A stretch of 64,000 nt of DNA from Cylindrodendrum hubeiense (GCA_014621425.1 JAANBB010000109.1:1-64000), one strand, 5' to 3'. Counted from the stretch's first letter, positions 28,401 through 41,590 are shown. The notes: generated by a model not told the origin, from the letters alone. Translations and numbers: made by a program.

Positions 28401-29825
28401 TCGCCATCTCGCGTCCGTGAAACGACAGCTCGCCCACTAAAGTTCCGGGATATTTTTGTGATGGAGCTTGAGTGGCCAGACCAGATCGTGTGTAGGGAGA
28501 GACGTTTATCGTTCGTAGTCGGGTCAAAAAGATCCGCAACGCTGCCTGTGAAGACTCCTATCCTTCCGTCGAAGGAATGCAACAAGATGTGAATCTTGCC
28601 GCTTTTCTTGTCACAATAGGTCTGCACTTCGGTATGGGGTGTCTTTTGAGATGCCAAAAACTGGCCGAGGAGCTCGAAATGGGAGGATTTGACTTGTGCA
28701 ACATTGAAAATGGTCGGGGTGCCAGCGGAGCTGCCGGATACATTCTCCAAGGCCCAAGCCGACATCATCCCTCGGCCATCAAGGGCAATGCATATCTCTG
28801 GATTCTTGTTTGCGATGGCGACCAGGTGATCAAGTGCGACATCGTCAGTACTAGAATCATCAGACATGCGGTCCTCAACTGCCTTCTCCACAGATGCTGT
28901 GAAGTCTCGGCCATCAAGAATGAAGGCCCAGCGCATATCTTGCGCGTTGGGATAGTCCCGGGACGGCGCACAAATATCAACCTGGCCCCAAAGATGCCAG
29001 TGCTTCCCATCGGGGCTTTCAGTTGGTGTCCAGATGCGAACGCACTTGTCGAGAGAGATAGTATACAGGACATTGTCGGCGGTCTGTTCGATGTGGAATG
29101 GCTTGCGCCACCTGATGGAGGTCACAACGGCTGGGTGCCGGAGATATGCCAGGTCGAATCGGACTTCATCGGAGCCATATGTCAACCGACGCCAGACCTT
29201 GACGAGGCGATCGTGTTGGCCAGTAGAGGCAATATATGCAGAGTCGTAGGAGAGCGAGGCGTACTTGACAGGGCTCGGGAGCTTCTTTTGCCATAGACAT
29301 TTCGGTTCGGTTTTCGTTCGATACAGGGAGAGGGAGCTGGTGGCAACGAGAAGCTCCTCGGAGCCGCCCCATGACAGGGCGCATGTCGATTCGGGATGCG
29401 GGTGCGGGATGTCGAAGGTCGATTCCAGGGCCCACTACAAAGCTGTGAGCACTCTAACAATACTGTATAGGTCACATCAGCGTTAGGGAGGTAGTCGAAC
29501 CTTCAGCGCATCTTCCCGAGACCCAAATGGTCGGTAGACTCGAACCTGGGTCGGGGTGCAGGTGGCTATCTTGCCCGAAGCTTCGTCGAAGGCGATGGCC
29601 TCCAGGGGCTGCGGGTCGTCATCGTAGATTGTCTGGAGAACCCCGTGGGATCCATCGAGGATTGCGAAAGCGCTGCCGGTGATGTATGTCTGCGAGGTGG
29701 TGCGCCTTTAGCTAGAGCCTGGGGGCAGGAGTCGTGGCACCTACGTTGATGTGTCGGGCGTCCCAGTAGCCCGAGGCCAGACCTTGGAGCCTCGACTGCG
29801 GCTTGCCCGGCAGGACGGCTTTCAT
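25497..29825 (-). CDS. rav1: RAVE complex subunit Rav1 (V-ATPase assembly)
   Basis: Rav1 is the scaffold of the RAVE complex, which reassembles the V1 and V0 sectors of the vacuolar proton pump with Skp1 and Rav2. The gene has about ten exons and roughly 1,240 residues. The first exon (29825-29745) encodes MKAVLPGKPQSRLQGLASGY. The N-terminal half holds WD40 propellers (for example TGQHDRLVKVWRRLTYGSDE and the segment at 29185-26978). The C-terminal half is the helical Rav1 domain, with motifs FMLFFRQHGLRKGRTNEMHL and NPVDCSLYYLALRKKTVLQG. The end LLRRRTSLVVADLP...LLDSFGF is typical of fungal Rav1. Exon joins around 27150, 26610, 26290 and 26000 are inferred from GT/AG signals and frame. Confidence 0.9.
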
Positions 29826-30514
29826 GCTACCAAAAATCACGGATCTCGCATCTCCAGGGGGGTGAATAAGGCGTCGGGCAGCCTGGTATGGCGGGCGAGG
29901 CGATTTGGATTCGATTTGTATGAGCTGTGCTTGCTGTGGTTGAGGTCATCGGAGGCCTGGGGCTCATGCAACAAACGAGAATACGGGTACCTAGCCACAG
30001 GGGAGTACAGTAGCGTGGCGGCGTGACGTGACCTACTGTCCATCCGCCCCACTAATTAGAGTCCTTCAGGTACCTAAGGACGGTACAGACCAAGCTTCCA
30101 TCATCCCATTGACAGGGTGGCAACTAATAGATACCTGACTATAATGATAGTTCAAGAGATGAATTCCAAAAGAGAAGGGCTAGCATTGATCACATAGCCC
30201 TCCGGTTCATTGTTAACTAATCACTTCCAAGGCTTCTCTCGCAACGTCAGTAAAATAATAAATGTTCTTTTCATATGCCCTTGCTTCTCCCAGCAAAGGA
30301 TGAAATGCTTCATATCTCCGTCCAAAAAACGCCACCAGCTCCTTGCCATGTAATATATATCAATAGTAAGGGTATCCATTGTGAGCCGGTCATCCAACAT
30401 CAAAAATTGCATCCAACTCTTCCCAAGCCGTCCAGTTCCAATGCTTCAACCAAAATCTCCCACCCGCATGCTCCCATTTCCATATGCAAAGACAACTTGT
30501 CCCATTTACACGAT
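29826..30514. promoter_or_regulatory. rav1 upstream region and sfi1 3' flank
   Basis: The stretch carries the rav1 promoter and leader and the sfi1 3' end, both on the minus strand. It includes GGGTACCTAG at about 29985 and an exact AGGTACCT at 30068-30075. No gene is supported; the open frame at about 30275-30571 overlaps the sfi1 end and resembles nothing. Confidence 0.5.
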
Positions 30515-33500
30515 TCATCCATTCACAGCGTTGTGGTTAAGTCGCTGGCCATTTCTAGACATTTCCGCTGAGGGGCCAACTGCGGTGACAGAAAATGACT
30601 TTGGCGACTGGAATCGCACAGAGCTGGTGGGAGGCGTAAGTCGAGATGATTGACTGACGCCATAGCGCAGCCCTGATGGCCTTCCGCCAACAGACTTGCT
30701 AGCCACACCTCGAGAATGTGACTGAGAGGATTGCTGTGGCCCCAGTGATCTCTCATTCGTCGGCCGATATCCAAAAGGCTTTATTGGCGCGGAGGGACGC
30801 AATAGAGAGGGAGGAGGTTCAAGGCTGTCAGGTCTGGCTAACTCAGGCTGCAGGGAAAAGGTTGGTGCTATCCGCTGCGGTATACCAGTAGCCATACGCT
30901 GGCTTGACCGAGTCATCTTGCTCCTTCCGATTGGCTCGGGCTCGCTGGCTTGTTCTTGGAAGTCATGATCGAGGTGCAATGGCACCGGAGCTCTTGGAGT
31001 TGTTGAAGACAAGGCAGAGAACCGATCAGCTCTTCGTTCCTGGGGACGCTTCGACGGCGATGTGATCATCCCTAAGTCATCACCAGTCGTCGAAGAAGCA
31101 CCATCATCTTCATCTGCCTCTCTCACGGGCGCCATTAAACTTCCAGGCAGGATGCCCGACATAATAATGGGCTGCCCAGTCCACCTAGTTGGTGTCTCAA
31201 CCGGGCTAGTCGGGAAGTCTTGACCTTTATCGTTGCGCCTGATGACAGAGCGTCTCCCAGACAATGCTATCCAGCTACCTCTGTAGCTTCCGGGGGGCTG
31301 TGTCGTCAAAACACGCTGAGAGTCGAACCCAGCATTGTGTGGTCTGGGCCGGTCACCAACTTGCCTCCACAGCTGCAAATGCCGATTCCGTCTCTCTCGG
31401 TTATGCTTTTTGTGAACCTCTGAGGCCGTGTGCGCTTGTCCGCTTTGTTGTAATGATGAGATGGACCATTCCTTCAAACAATTACGCTGCCTTTCGACTG
31501 CCCATAGCTGCCAGGCTTCCATGTCTCGCTGCTCAAGATCTCCGGCATACTCCCTCCAGACCTCCACCCAGCCTTGGCCGTGATGAAGCTGGGCTTCACG
31601 TAGACGGTTTCTATCTTTATCTGCCTGTTCATTCCACAGTTGCAAAGCAGCAATCTGCCGCTGGGATTCATTTCTTGCTTTGAGCTCAAAAGCAATTCGA
31701 GTCTGCCCCTGATCCTGAAGGGTGAACGCCCTCCACTTATCAAGGGCAGCAAAGAAATTTCTTTTCTTTCTCGCAGATGACATTTCAGTGTATCTTGCCA
31801 TCAGATATCGCTTCACATGCTGCTTATCCTGATCCCGACGTTGCTGTATTGCCATGTTAAAAACACTCAGCAAGCGAGTCCCCATGATGTAAAGGCGAGC
31901 TCGACTTTCCAAATGCGATAATTGTGATGATTCTTCGTGCAAGTGGCGCAGACATCGTAGAACGTCGGACTTGGTTCGATTTCCATAGTAGCTCTCAGCT
32001 TTGCGTTGCAACTCGTTTTTTTGCTCAATGCTTCGGCACCATGTATCAAATACACGGGTGACAGAGACGTACTCGCGCCGCCAAATGAATGCCTGGGCTC
32101 TTGCCTGCAGGTTCCACTGATCAAAAGCGAAGCACGCTTTTTTCACCAAAAGGCGTTGACGATACGCTGCAGCCCGACGTTGAATGTCTGTTTGATCCCA
32201 CCACTCTCGTAAAAATATGAAGGATTGCTGAACAGCACCAATGTGTCTGGAAGCTGCAGATCGTTCCACCTCCTCGTCAGTGTGACTTTGCCACTTGGTG
32301 AGAGCATGCAGTTCAAATCGATGTCTTGTTTGGGTCCTGATGGCTTCGGAAGTGGCCAAACTTGCAGAAACCCGGGATATCCAGTTCGTAACCGCTTTAG
32401 TCCTGTTCCTTGAGGCTGTGATGTCGCGACCGACATGTTGAAGCCTATGGCATGACCACTGGTTGAGGACTCGCTGCATTGTCTTCAGGCGATATGTTTC
32501 GGCAGCCTCCTTGGCGATCCTTTCCAGATTTTCGTTTTGCGTTGTAATGCGTTGCCACTTTTTGACCGATACAGCGCTTCTCATGTGGTCAACTGTGGGT
32601 TCCCTGAAGGCTGGGGCTTGGCTCCAAGTCCGGAAACAACGGAATCGGATCATGTGTCGTCTTGCAACAGCATCTCGTTCAAGTCGGCGGGCGGTACGAT
32701 CAGCCCAGTGATTAAAAACCTTGCTTGCAAGATAGAGCTCGCGAGCGCGACTCGCCTGTCTCATAACTTTTTGATGTCTCGCTTCAAGCTCAGCCGTGTT
32801 GGCTTCCTTTCGGATTTGAGTAGGTGTTTGTTGAGAAGGACTAGCTTTCGGCAACTCAGTGAGTGTGGCGGGTCGTTGCGTCAGCTCCTGTTCTTCGTTT
32901 TCCTCTGCAGCATCTACCTCCGTGACATCTCTTGAGGGAACAGCTTCCTGTTCATGGCGAATAACAGGCGGGAAGTCTCCTTGCATTTCCGTTTTTTTAG
33001 GGGGCTCGGTTAAGGGTTCGTGTTCAACCTGGGATATTCTCTCCTCAGACTGCAATGGCCATTCGACACTTTCGTTGCCTTGGGCTTGATCGATTGGTAG
33101 GCCTTCCAGGCTAATACCAGGTAAACGGGCAGGGTCCAACAAGGAGCGCAAGGAATCCTGATGCGAATTCTGGCCGAGGATTGCTTCTTTAACCGAGGAT
33201 TGGGGCTCCGGTTCCTCCTCCTGGGCACTAGAAATCGGGTTATCGCGACCCTCCCGATCCGGATCACATTGACTACGAGGCGTTCCTATATCGCTGACCT
33301 GGGGGCCCTTCGCGGTAGCAATTTTGCTGGATGCCTCCTGCTGAGCCTGTCGTTCCCTCTGTCTCAAGGCTAAAGAACGCCAGCGCCCCATAACGGCAGA
33401 TAGAGCAGCTCGTCGGGCGAGTTCATTCTCATGCGATATCGAGTGAGCAGACGCGTCATCTTCGGGAGGTGCCTCTCGAGGCGAGGTTGTTGCTAGAACA

Positions 33501-34095
33501 ACAGGCGGTTTGGGAAGGTCGATCTCATCAGTCGTCTGGTCGTCAGCTTCTCGTCGCCGACGGACATACGCCTGCGGGCTGGAAGAAGAGAATCCCGGAG
33601 ATGTCTGGGGAGATGGTCGAGATGATCCAGAGGTGTGGTCGCCAAATTCGAGCACGATCCCCATGCGACTAAGGATCGCCTGGAATTTGTCGACGAGACT
33701 GCCATCGCCTCTCTCGCCGCCTATTCTGAAGACAAATGTGGAGAGGTGGTGGTCGGTGTCCGGGTCGATGCCATAGCTGGGGAGGACAGCATCGTATGCC
33801 TTGAAGAGAGCGGCGGCGGGCAAGGGTTTTGGATCAACAGAGGAATCGAGCAATTGCTGGGCGGCGGCGACAACGGCGTGCAGCGTTGCAATGTCTACAT
33901 CAATTAGCACGAGATATAGGCGGATTGACCAAGAGACGGACCGTCGTTGGAGTAGTAGGGGTCTTGGCTTGAGGGCGCCTGGCTGGCATTGCTAGAGTGG
34001 CCCTCATCGTCGGATGGCGAGGAAGGTCGGGAGACCTGCGGTTGCATGTGTGCCACGAGATGGTCCGCATCTGAGGGCAATCGGTCGAGGGACAT
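30515..34095 (-). CDS. sfi1: Sfi1 centrin-binding spindle pole body protein
   Basis: Sfi1 is a long helical filament that binds many centrin (Cdc31) molecules and forms the half-bridge needed for spindle pole body duplication. Two exons: 34095-33942 and 33894-30515, 1,177 residues. The 47-bp intron is placed so that the join reads YYSNDDIATLHAVVAAAQQL, the conserved Sfi1 N-terminal block; the phase fits (1+2). The centre, roughly residues 380-850, has repeated helices with the family pattern of a Trp flanked by hydrophobic residues, such as FNHWADRTARR, RFRCFRTWSQAP, ALDKWRAF and ALQLWNEQADK. The C-terminal third is Ser/Pro/Arg-rich and probably disordered and phosphorylated. Upstream of the ATG at 34095 the frame stays open for about 20 codons without another ATG. 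Confidence 0.92.
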
Positions 34096-34706
34096 CGGCG
34101 GCGTACTGTCGGCAGGTTGCCCAGTTCCGTCATTGATCCATAGTCGAGAGAGGGGAGGTGCGCAGTCGCTGGAGCGGGTTGCCGTCTCGAGAGCTGGGCA
34201 AGGCGCTTGCGACAGCTGGAGAGACGAGATGGACGCGCGCAGAGAGGGTCAAATCGGGCGCGTTGGATGGGCGCGTCGAGGAGAATGAAGCTGCAAGAGC
34301 GGGTGAGATGCGCGCACAGCACAGCGACGAACAAGTGGTGTAGCCAAAGGGGATGTGGGAACAAAGCGGAACAAAGCGCAAAACCAGGACCAGGACCAGG
34401 CCAAGGAAAACACCAAGCTTCGCGATCGCGTCCAAGTTGCAGGGGATGCTTCGCGCGTAAAGTGGGTGGCTGGTTCGATCTACCTCCAACGAGTGCAACC
34501 CGAGTGGGGCCGCCGAGGTACTTTGTACATCTGTCACCACCACCTCACCTCAGCCATTTGCCATTGGGGCCGTGTGCGACGCACGGCTTAGTCACACTGT
34601 ATCGCCATTTCCACTTCAGAAACCTCTCGGCGTCGTGTTAACAGAATCTTCTCCTCCTGTTTGTACTCCCAATTGATTGCCTTCCCCCGCCACGGCCCAT
34701 ATCGCC
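34096..34706. promoter_or_regulatory. Bidirectional promoter region sfi1/CX9C gene
   Basis: A 611-bp space separates the divergent starts of sfi1 (minus) and the small twin-CX9C gene (plus). Short overlapping open frames on both strands lack similarity and splice support. Confidence 0.55.
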
Positions 34707-35041
34707 ATGACCCGTACAAATCCCCGTCCAATCCAGAAGTTCGCCAAGGCGGTGTCCCAATGCTCGGCCGAGGTGAGTGTTCGAAACTTTGCCGTGGCAC
34801 TTTCATTTTGCCAAGTTTCCAAAGCTCCAGGTTTACTAACCGCCACAACCTGCTCAGGCTGCGGTCTACGGCAAGTGCATTGTAACCGATTACAACTCCA
34901 TTCACAAGGACAAGTGCGTCAAGGAGTTCATGAAGCTCAAAAACTGTTATTTGGTTTGTTCTCGACCCTGTCCTCCCTGCCATGCATAAGTCTCACATGA
35001 CCTAACTTGATGTTCTGGCACAGGCGGCTTCAAAAAAATAG
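34707..35041 (+). CDS. Small twin-CX9C mitochondrial protein, NDUFAF8-like
   Basis: Three exons (34707-34772, 34858-34953, 35024-35041) encode 59 residues; the last exon is only 18 nt including the stop. Two CX9C motifs are exact: Cys19 to Cys29 (CSAEAAVYGKC) and the downstream pair CVKEFMKLKNC. Such coiled-coil-helix proteins are oxidised by Mia40 in the mitochondrial intermembrane space. The spacing and the words YGKC...KDKCVKEF resemble NDUFAF8, a complex I assembly factor, so a role in complex I biogenesis is inferred. It lies between sfi1 (divergent) and the isoleucyl-tRNA synthetase gene (convergent, stop only about 100 bp away). The introns have good GTGAGT and GTTTGT donors and CTAAC branch sites. 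Confidence 0.88.
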
Positions 35042-35142
35042 GGAGCAACCTACGACATCTGTAAAAGAAAATATAATAAAGAGACCTGTTCTACATTGTG
35101 GTCATTCACTCAATATCATTTCTACTTTTCTAGATCTAGCAA

Positions 35143-38100
35143 TCACAGCTTCAGTAGGCGCAGCAAGAAAACGGCCTGTTGCACCTCCTGCTCCTCCTCT
35201 GCAATGACAGACTCCGGTTGCGGTTCCTCAACCACCTTCTCAAGTGGGCGCCGCAGCGCCTTTTCAAAGACTGTGCTTTGCGATGTGAAGGCCTCCTCAA
35301 GTCCCAAGTTCTCAGGGTCCGAAACTACCCGGTATTCCATCTTAACATCGTCCGTCGGCTTCAGGCAGGCCTTCTTTCGGAGCCGCTGGACTCTGTTGAT
35401 GATTTCACGAGCAAGACCTTCCTGGGCCAACTCGGGGTGCAACTCCGTGTCCAGAATAGTCAGGACATCACTATCTGTGTTGGTCTCGAGGCTCTTAGAT
35501 GACTCATCCTCCGGGACGCCTCGGCGCACAACCAGGTCGCCCTCCTCAAGGCGGATACCGTCTACCAGGATATGCTTGTCTCGTACATAGGCTTGCACGT
35601 CCTCGCTCGTGAGACCGGGGAGGGCCTTCTTGACACGGACCATGTCCTTCTTCAGCTTCTTGCCCAACACCGGCCAGTCGGCGGTGACACTGTACTGGAC
35701 GTTGTACTTGGCCTCATCGCCAGAGAGAATCAAGTCCCGGACGTTCAACTCCTCAGTGATGTACAACTCCAGTGACTTAACATCCTCCAAGTATTGAGGG
35801 TCATGATGAAGGACCACCAAGGTCTTGAGAGGGGTCTTAAGACCAATCGTACGACGCTCACGCGACACTCGGGCAAGCTCAATAACCTTCTGCATACGTC
35901 CCACTCGGCGCTCAACATCGGCATCAAACAGTTCCTGTCGGACGTCGGGGAACGGAAGGAAGTGCACGCTTCGGGCATCCTCGCCTTGCAGCTCCTTCGG
36001 GATGTGGGGCAGAAGCTTCAGATAGATCTCGTCGGTGAGGAAAGGAGTGAAGGGAGCCAACCCACGGCACAGAGTGAAGAGGACCTCGAAGAGGGCATTG
36101 AGTGCGTGTAGAGTGTCGTTCAGGCCGTTCTCGCCCTTGAGTCGCTTTCGGTTGAATCGGATGTACCAGTTGGTCGTGTTGTCGATGAGTCCAAGGAGTC
36201 GGGGAACAACAGTGTAAAGTCGGTAGTCTATACAAGTCACGTTAGCCACGCCAATATCCAAGTCTTGGAATGAGCATCTTACTCTTCATTTCCTCATTGA
36301 CAAACTGTAGCAAACTCTGACAGCTTGCCAAGATCCACCTATCCATGACGTTGGTGTTGCTAGACTCCATGCTGGGGTCCCACTTGTAATCAACATTCTC
36401 TACCTTCTTCAGTAGTTCGACTTGGCCCTCAAAGAACTTGTAACTGTTCCACAAGGGCAAAAGAACCTTCTGCACAACTTCCTTAACGCCGGCCTCCTTG
36501 AAACGCAAGGGCTCAGCGCGAACGACCGGTGAGCTGATGAGGTAAAGACGCAGGGCGTCCGAACCATACTTGGAAAGGACAATCGTGGGGTCGGGGAAGT
36601 TCTTGAGTCGCTTCGACATCTTCTTTCCATCTTCGGCAAGAACGATACCATTGACAACACAGTTCTTGAAGGGAGAGCATCCGAAAAGATGGGTACCCAG
36701 CACGAGAAGAGTGTAGAACCAGCCTCGAGTCTGATCAAGTCCCTCGGCAATGAAGTCTCCGGGGAAGGATTCCTTGAACTTCTCGACATTCTCAAAGGGA
36801 TAATGTTGACTGGCGTAAGGCATGCTGCCAGATTCAAACCAGCAGTCAAACACCTCCTCGATACGCTTCAACTGGCCCTTGCCCTTCTTGCTTGGAATGG
36901 TGATGTGATCAATCTTGTCACGGTGAAGGTCTGTGAGGTCTCCCTCGTATCCACTCAGCTCGCGCAGCTCAGCGACACTACCAATGCAGACTCTCTCCTC
37001 CATGTCTTCACTGACCCAGAGAGGGATCGGGGTACCCCAGTATCGGTTACGGCTGACGTTCCAGTCTCGAGCATTAGCAATCCAGCTGGCGAATCGCTTA
37101 TCCTTGACGGAGTTTGGGACCCAATGGGTACCCTCAATATTCTTCAGCATGTCTGGGATGATGTCAGGGATGCGGATGAACCAGGACGGGACGGCCTTGT
37201 AAATCAGCGGCGTATCAGAGCGCGGGCACATGGGGTACGAATGCCTAAGTTGTGACTCGGCGACAATGCGGCCGGTGCCCTTCAGGTGTTTGATGATGTG
37301 CTTGTCGGCCTCCTTGACATGTATTCCCGCAAAATCACTAACACGGGCCGTGAAATGGCCGGTGTCATTGACCGGGTCCGGGGGCGGGCGCTTCTCGTTG
37401 ATGACGCCTGCGGCCATAGCGACGTTATAATCATCCTCACCAAAGGCCGGAGCCTGATGAACAATTCCAACACCACTGTCCGCCGTCACATATTCGGCGT
37501 TGAGAACCTTGAATCCAAAATCCTTGAATTCCTCGTAGAAGTAGTCGAAGGGAGGCAGGTACTTCCATCCAAGCATGTCCTTGCCCGTGAGCTTGCCGAC
37601 GATGGTGAACTTGGCCTTCTTGGGGTCCTTGTAGACAGCTCCGAGCAACTTTTCCAGGAGAATGTATATCTTGCCGGTCTTTTCGTCCAGAATCTTGACG
37701 TACTCGAACTTGGGGTGGGCGGCGAGGCCAATATGGGAGGGGAGGGTCCACGGTGTCGTCGTCCAAGCTAGGAGGTTGGTGTTGGGGTCGTCCACGAGGG
37801 GGAACGAGACGACAACGGCAGGGTCAGTCACATCCTGGTAGTTCTGATTGGCCTCGAAGTTGCTCAGCGCGGTGGTGAGGACGGTCGAGTAGGGCATCAC
37901 TCGGTGGCCCTGGTAGACCTGGCCCTTGTCGAAAAGCTGCTTGAAGACCCACCACTCGGATTCCATGAAAGTAGGATCCATGGTCTTTAACGGCACAGGT
38001 TAGTCATCATAAACTATGAAGGCAAGAAGGGGAGCTAGGCACCTTGTAATCGTTGTCGAAATCAATCCAACGTCCGAGACGCTCGATGGTGTGACGCCAT

Positions 38101-38585
38101 TCGGAGGCGTAGCGCATGACAATAGCGCGGCACTCCTCGTTGTACTTGGCAATACCGAGTTCCATAACGGCAGCCTTGCCAGAGATTCCCAGTTTTTTGT
38201 CAATCTCGTGCTCGATGGGAAGGCCATGGGTATCCCAGCCGAAGCGGCGCTCGACGTGGAAGCCCTTCATCGACCAATACCGAGGGATGACATCCTTGAT
38301 GGTGGAGGCGAGAAGATGGCCATAATGGGGCAATCCGGTTGCGAAAGGAGGTCCATCGTAGAAAGTGTATCGCGGGCGGCCCTCTGAAAGTTCAACCTAT
38401 TGTAGCCCGGGTGTTAGAGAGATATCTCGATCGAGTGATGAGGGGTGTGCGAGGGGCGAGGAGCGAGGGAAGCGGATGGGGGGCGTGATGGTGCAGAGAG
38501 ATAGACGAACCTGACGTTGAAAGGCGTTGATCTCGCGCCATCGCTCGATAGTGGCCTCCTCTTCCTTGGGGAAGTTGATGGACAT
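35143..38585 (-). CDS. ils1: Isoleucyl-tRNA synthetase, cytosolic
   Basis: It charges tRNA-Ile for cytosolic translation. Four exons (38585-38511, 38396-38043, 37984-36283, 36227-35143) give 1,071 residues, the usual length of the eukaryotic cytosolic enzyme, with consistent phases. The class I signatures are present: HYGH (the HIGH motif) at residues 49-52 and KMSKR at about 598-602. The editing domain between them includes [17 protein letters not shown]. The tRNA-binding C-terminal part has the eukaryotic extension. No mitochondrial targeting peptide is seen at the N-terminus [16 protein letters not shown], which supports the cytosolic form. The frame is interrupted only by the introns. Confidence 0.97.
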
Positions 38586-39838
38586 GATGGCGGTGGCTGC
38601 AGGGCAACTCGACGTTAGTCGGGAAGAAACCAAAAGAATCGGGGCATGGAGGATGAAGAGGAGAGCCCGAGAGCAGGAGAGGGTCGGAGGGGTATTTGTG
38701 CCGAGTGTAGCAGAGCTGAGGCGTGACTCACGTTCAATGTCTGTCACCAGGTTGTTCTGGTCAGCACGCGGAATCTTTGGAAGCCGATTCCCCAGGCTTC
38801 TACCGAGTATTTTACGGAGGGGCGGATTTCAGAGGAAAAGAGCACCTCGCGATGGTGGGCTGGATGGATGGTGGGATGGTGGGATGGCGGGTGAGTCAAG
38901 GTGAGGTGGGGGAAAAAGTGTGCCCCGCCATCGCTCTTTGGTGATGGCCTTTGGTGGGATGCGCTAGGTCAAAGTGACATGCACTGGGTGGCGGGCTGAA
39001 GGACCCCCGCGCAATACTCCAGTTCACGCCTAAGTAGAGGGTACCTGGCCCCAAGGCGACTCCCTGAGTCGCCCGCTACCCCTCCAACAGCTGCCCGGCT
39101 CAGCGGGGAGGTGCGCACCCTTACGTCTGATGAAGCACTAGCCGCTGCTCAGGTACCCCCTAACGCTGGTGGCCCTACCGCATAGTTGGCCCCAGTTGGA
39201 TCGAAACAACATCGAACAACAACAATAATAAAAACAAGGCGCCGTCATGTAAGCAACGGGATTCAGCCCAACCCACCTCGATGCCAACAATATGCGTATG
39301 GAAATGGGCTGCATTGCCTCTACTCGGGCACCAACGGTGTATGTTCCTCCCGTGTGTGTGCTTTTGGTTTGCATTGACATAGCAAGAAACCTACCTTGTC
39401 CTCCGCTCCCAATGTTTGTTACTGGAGACCCTCGCCCAAAGACTGGAGCTAGTGGAATGGTTTCCACGGTGCGTGCGCTCACAACTCCCATCGCCCCTGC
39501 CCGCCGTCACGTAACCAAACAACAACCCACCCAGCGAAAGTAACTGGTAGTTTGTTTAACCCACACTTACACTGGACTTTGCCTCACCTCGTTGCACCTC
39601 GGCTCGCCTGCGTTGCTTCTCCTCGAAAGGCTCGATCGATTTGTGCTTGTACCTATCCACAGACTCCACCGCCGGAGCTACCTCCCTCACGACCTGACAG
39701 CTCGAGCTGGTTCGACCTCCACCGTCGTCTCACCAGCCTACAATACCACAGCACTCGGTTCCGAAAGTTCTTCGGCAGCCACCTGGTCTTACGCCATAGG
39801 AACTTGTACCTCTATCCGACGCGACACGCATTAGCAAC
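38586..39838. promoter_or_regulatory. Bidirectional upstream region ils1/hymA
   Basis: About 1.25 kb separates two divergent starts, so both promoters lie here. It includes GGTACCTGG at about 39040 and an A/C-rich run near 39200-39240. Open frames here (for example 38527-38904 and 39552-39914) are short and show no similarity. The C/T-rich stretch just before 39839 is probably the hymA leader. Confidence 0.5.
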
Positions 39839-41188
39839 ATGTCTTTCTTATTTGGGAGGGCCCGGACACGGACCGTCACCGACTTGCCCAAGCAGGCCCG
39901 CGAACACATCTTGAAGCTGGAAGGTCCCAATGGCGCTTCCAAGGTTGTCACCCCAGGACACCGTGATCCAGTGCGTAAGACTAACTGATCGTCTCAGGCA
40001 GAGGAGCTGGCTCGAGTCCTGAGCCAGATGAAGGTCATTCTCCAAGGGACCCACGGTACGACAATTCTCCCCCATCCCCTCCTATACCGCCTCTAGCCAT
40101 CCCCATCTCTCTCCGCCTCTACTCGACCCCTTTTGCCTCGGCTTCCTCAGGAGATAATTACTAACACATCCCAAGAGGCCGATAGTTCCCCCGAGCAAAT
40201 CTACCAGCTCGTCACCGGCCTAATCGACGAAGACCTCCTCCACCTCCTGGCCGTAAACCTCTTCCGCCTACCCTTCGAGTCCCGCAAAGACACCCAGGTC
40301 ATCTTCTCCTACGTCTTCCGCTTCCGGCCCGCCACCGCTGCCCCCAAAAGCGACCCCATTGCCCTATCATATGTTGTCTGCAACCGGCCGCAAGTCCTTG
40401 TCGAGCTGTGCCGTGGATATGACCACAAAGAAAGCGCCACTCCCGCTGGCTCCGTCCTCCGAGAATTACTCAAGAATGAAGCTGCCGCCGCTATCATTCT
40501 CTACGACGACGGAGATGAACCCGGATCCAGTTCCAAGGGTCTCAATGCCATCGATCGCGATCGCCCTCAGAGTGGCCGGGGTGTCTTTTGGAGGTTCTTT
40601 GACTGGGTCGACAAGAGCTCCTTTGAAGTTGCTGCCGATGCCTTTACTACCTTTAGGGTAAGACACAGCCATATAACCAGTCGCTTAACGCCTCAGTGAG
40701 AACGCGAACTCACTACTTTCTAGGAACTCCTAACTCGACACAAGGAGTTAGTACCCAGGTATCTATCTGCCAACTTCGATCTCTTTTTCGACAAATACAA
40801 CAACATCTTAGTTCAGTCCAACAGCTACGTCACCAAGCGCCAATCTATCAAGCTTCTTGGTGAGATCCTTTTGGACCGGTCCAACTACAGCGTTATGACC
40901 GCCTACGTCGATCGCGGCGAGCACCTCAAAATCTGCATGAACCTGCTCCGCGACGATAGAAAAATGGTCCAGTACGAAGGCTTCCACGTCTTCAAGGTCT
41001 TCGTTGCGAATCCCCATAAATCGATTGCCGTCCAGAAAATCCTCCTCATGAACCGCGAAAAGCTCCTCACCTTTCTCTCCCACTTCCTTGAAGACCGCAC
41101 CGATGATGAGCAGTTCATCGACGAAAGAGAATTTTTGATCAAGCAGATTCGCAACATGCCCGCAGTTCCCGTGCCACCTCAGCGATAA
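39839..41188 (+). CDS. hymA: HymA/Mo25 scaffold protein
   Basis: Mo25-family proteins are helical-repeat scaffolds that activate STE20-type kinases; in fungi Hym1/HymA acts in the RAM/MOR (Cbk1) pathway of polarity and cell separation and is needed for conidiophore development in Aspergillus. Four exons (39839-39943, 39998-40055, 40176-40657, 40724-41188) give 369 residues. The start reads MSFLFGRARTRTVTDLPKQA. The body has the family blocks YQLVTGLIDEDLLHLLAVNL, YVVCNRPQVLVELCRGY, FEVAADAFTTFRELLTRHKE and KRQSIKLLGEILLDRSNYSV. The end of the protein is NMPAVPVPPQR. Phases are consistent. It is convergent with the SWIB gene. Confidence 0.95.
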
Positions 41189-41590
41189 CAGGCATGCGGC
41201 CAGGCCAATGCCTCTCATCACGTTTTTCAGGTCATTTCCTTCTCATGTCTCTACTTCGACCCGACCAAGATACATCATTCACATCGGCGTTGTCTTTTTT
41301 TCTCCATTGATTGAGCGACAGCCTAGGCCCATGGATGGGGCGTCTTCAGAACTGGATCATCATGAACTTAAGTTTTTGGAACACAAAATCTCACAGGTAC
41401 AGAACGGACACATTCTGATGCGATGGGAAGCTCCCTGACCGTGCCAATGTTATGGCCCATGATATTATTGTACACCAGACGCGCTCCCAGCCAACGCCAA
41501 TCGAGTCCTACACACTTGGGTCAAATTGACTCATAATCCTAACTCCTAAATGCCCCTGCCAACTTTGAACTCAAAGTCTTCCACCTCACA
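41189..41590. other. Shared 3' region between hymA and the SWIB gene
   Basis: This 402-bp convergent space holds the two 3' untranslated regions. No coding evidence is seen. Confidence 0.6.

Noticed and set aside
28577..29296. 239-codon plus-strand frame
   Set aside because: It is fully antisense to the WD40 exon of rav1, which has family motifs on the minus strand.
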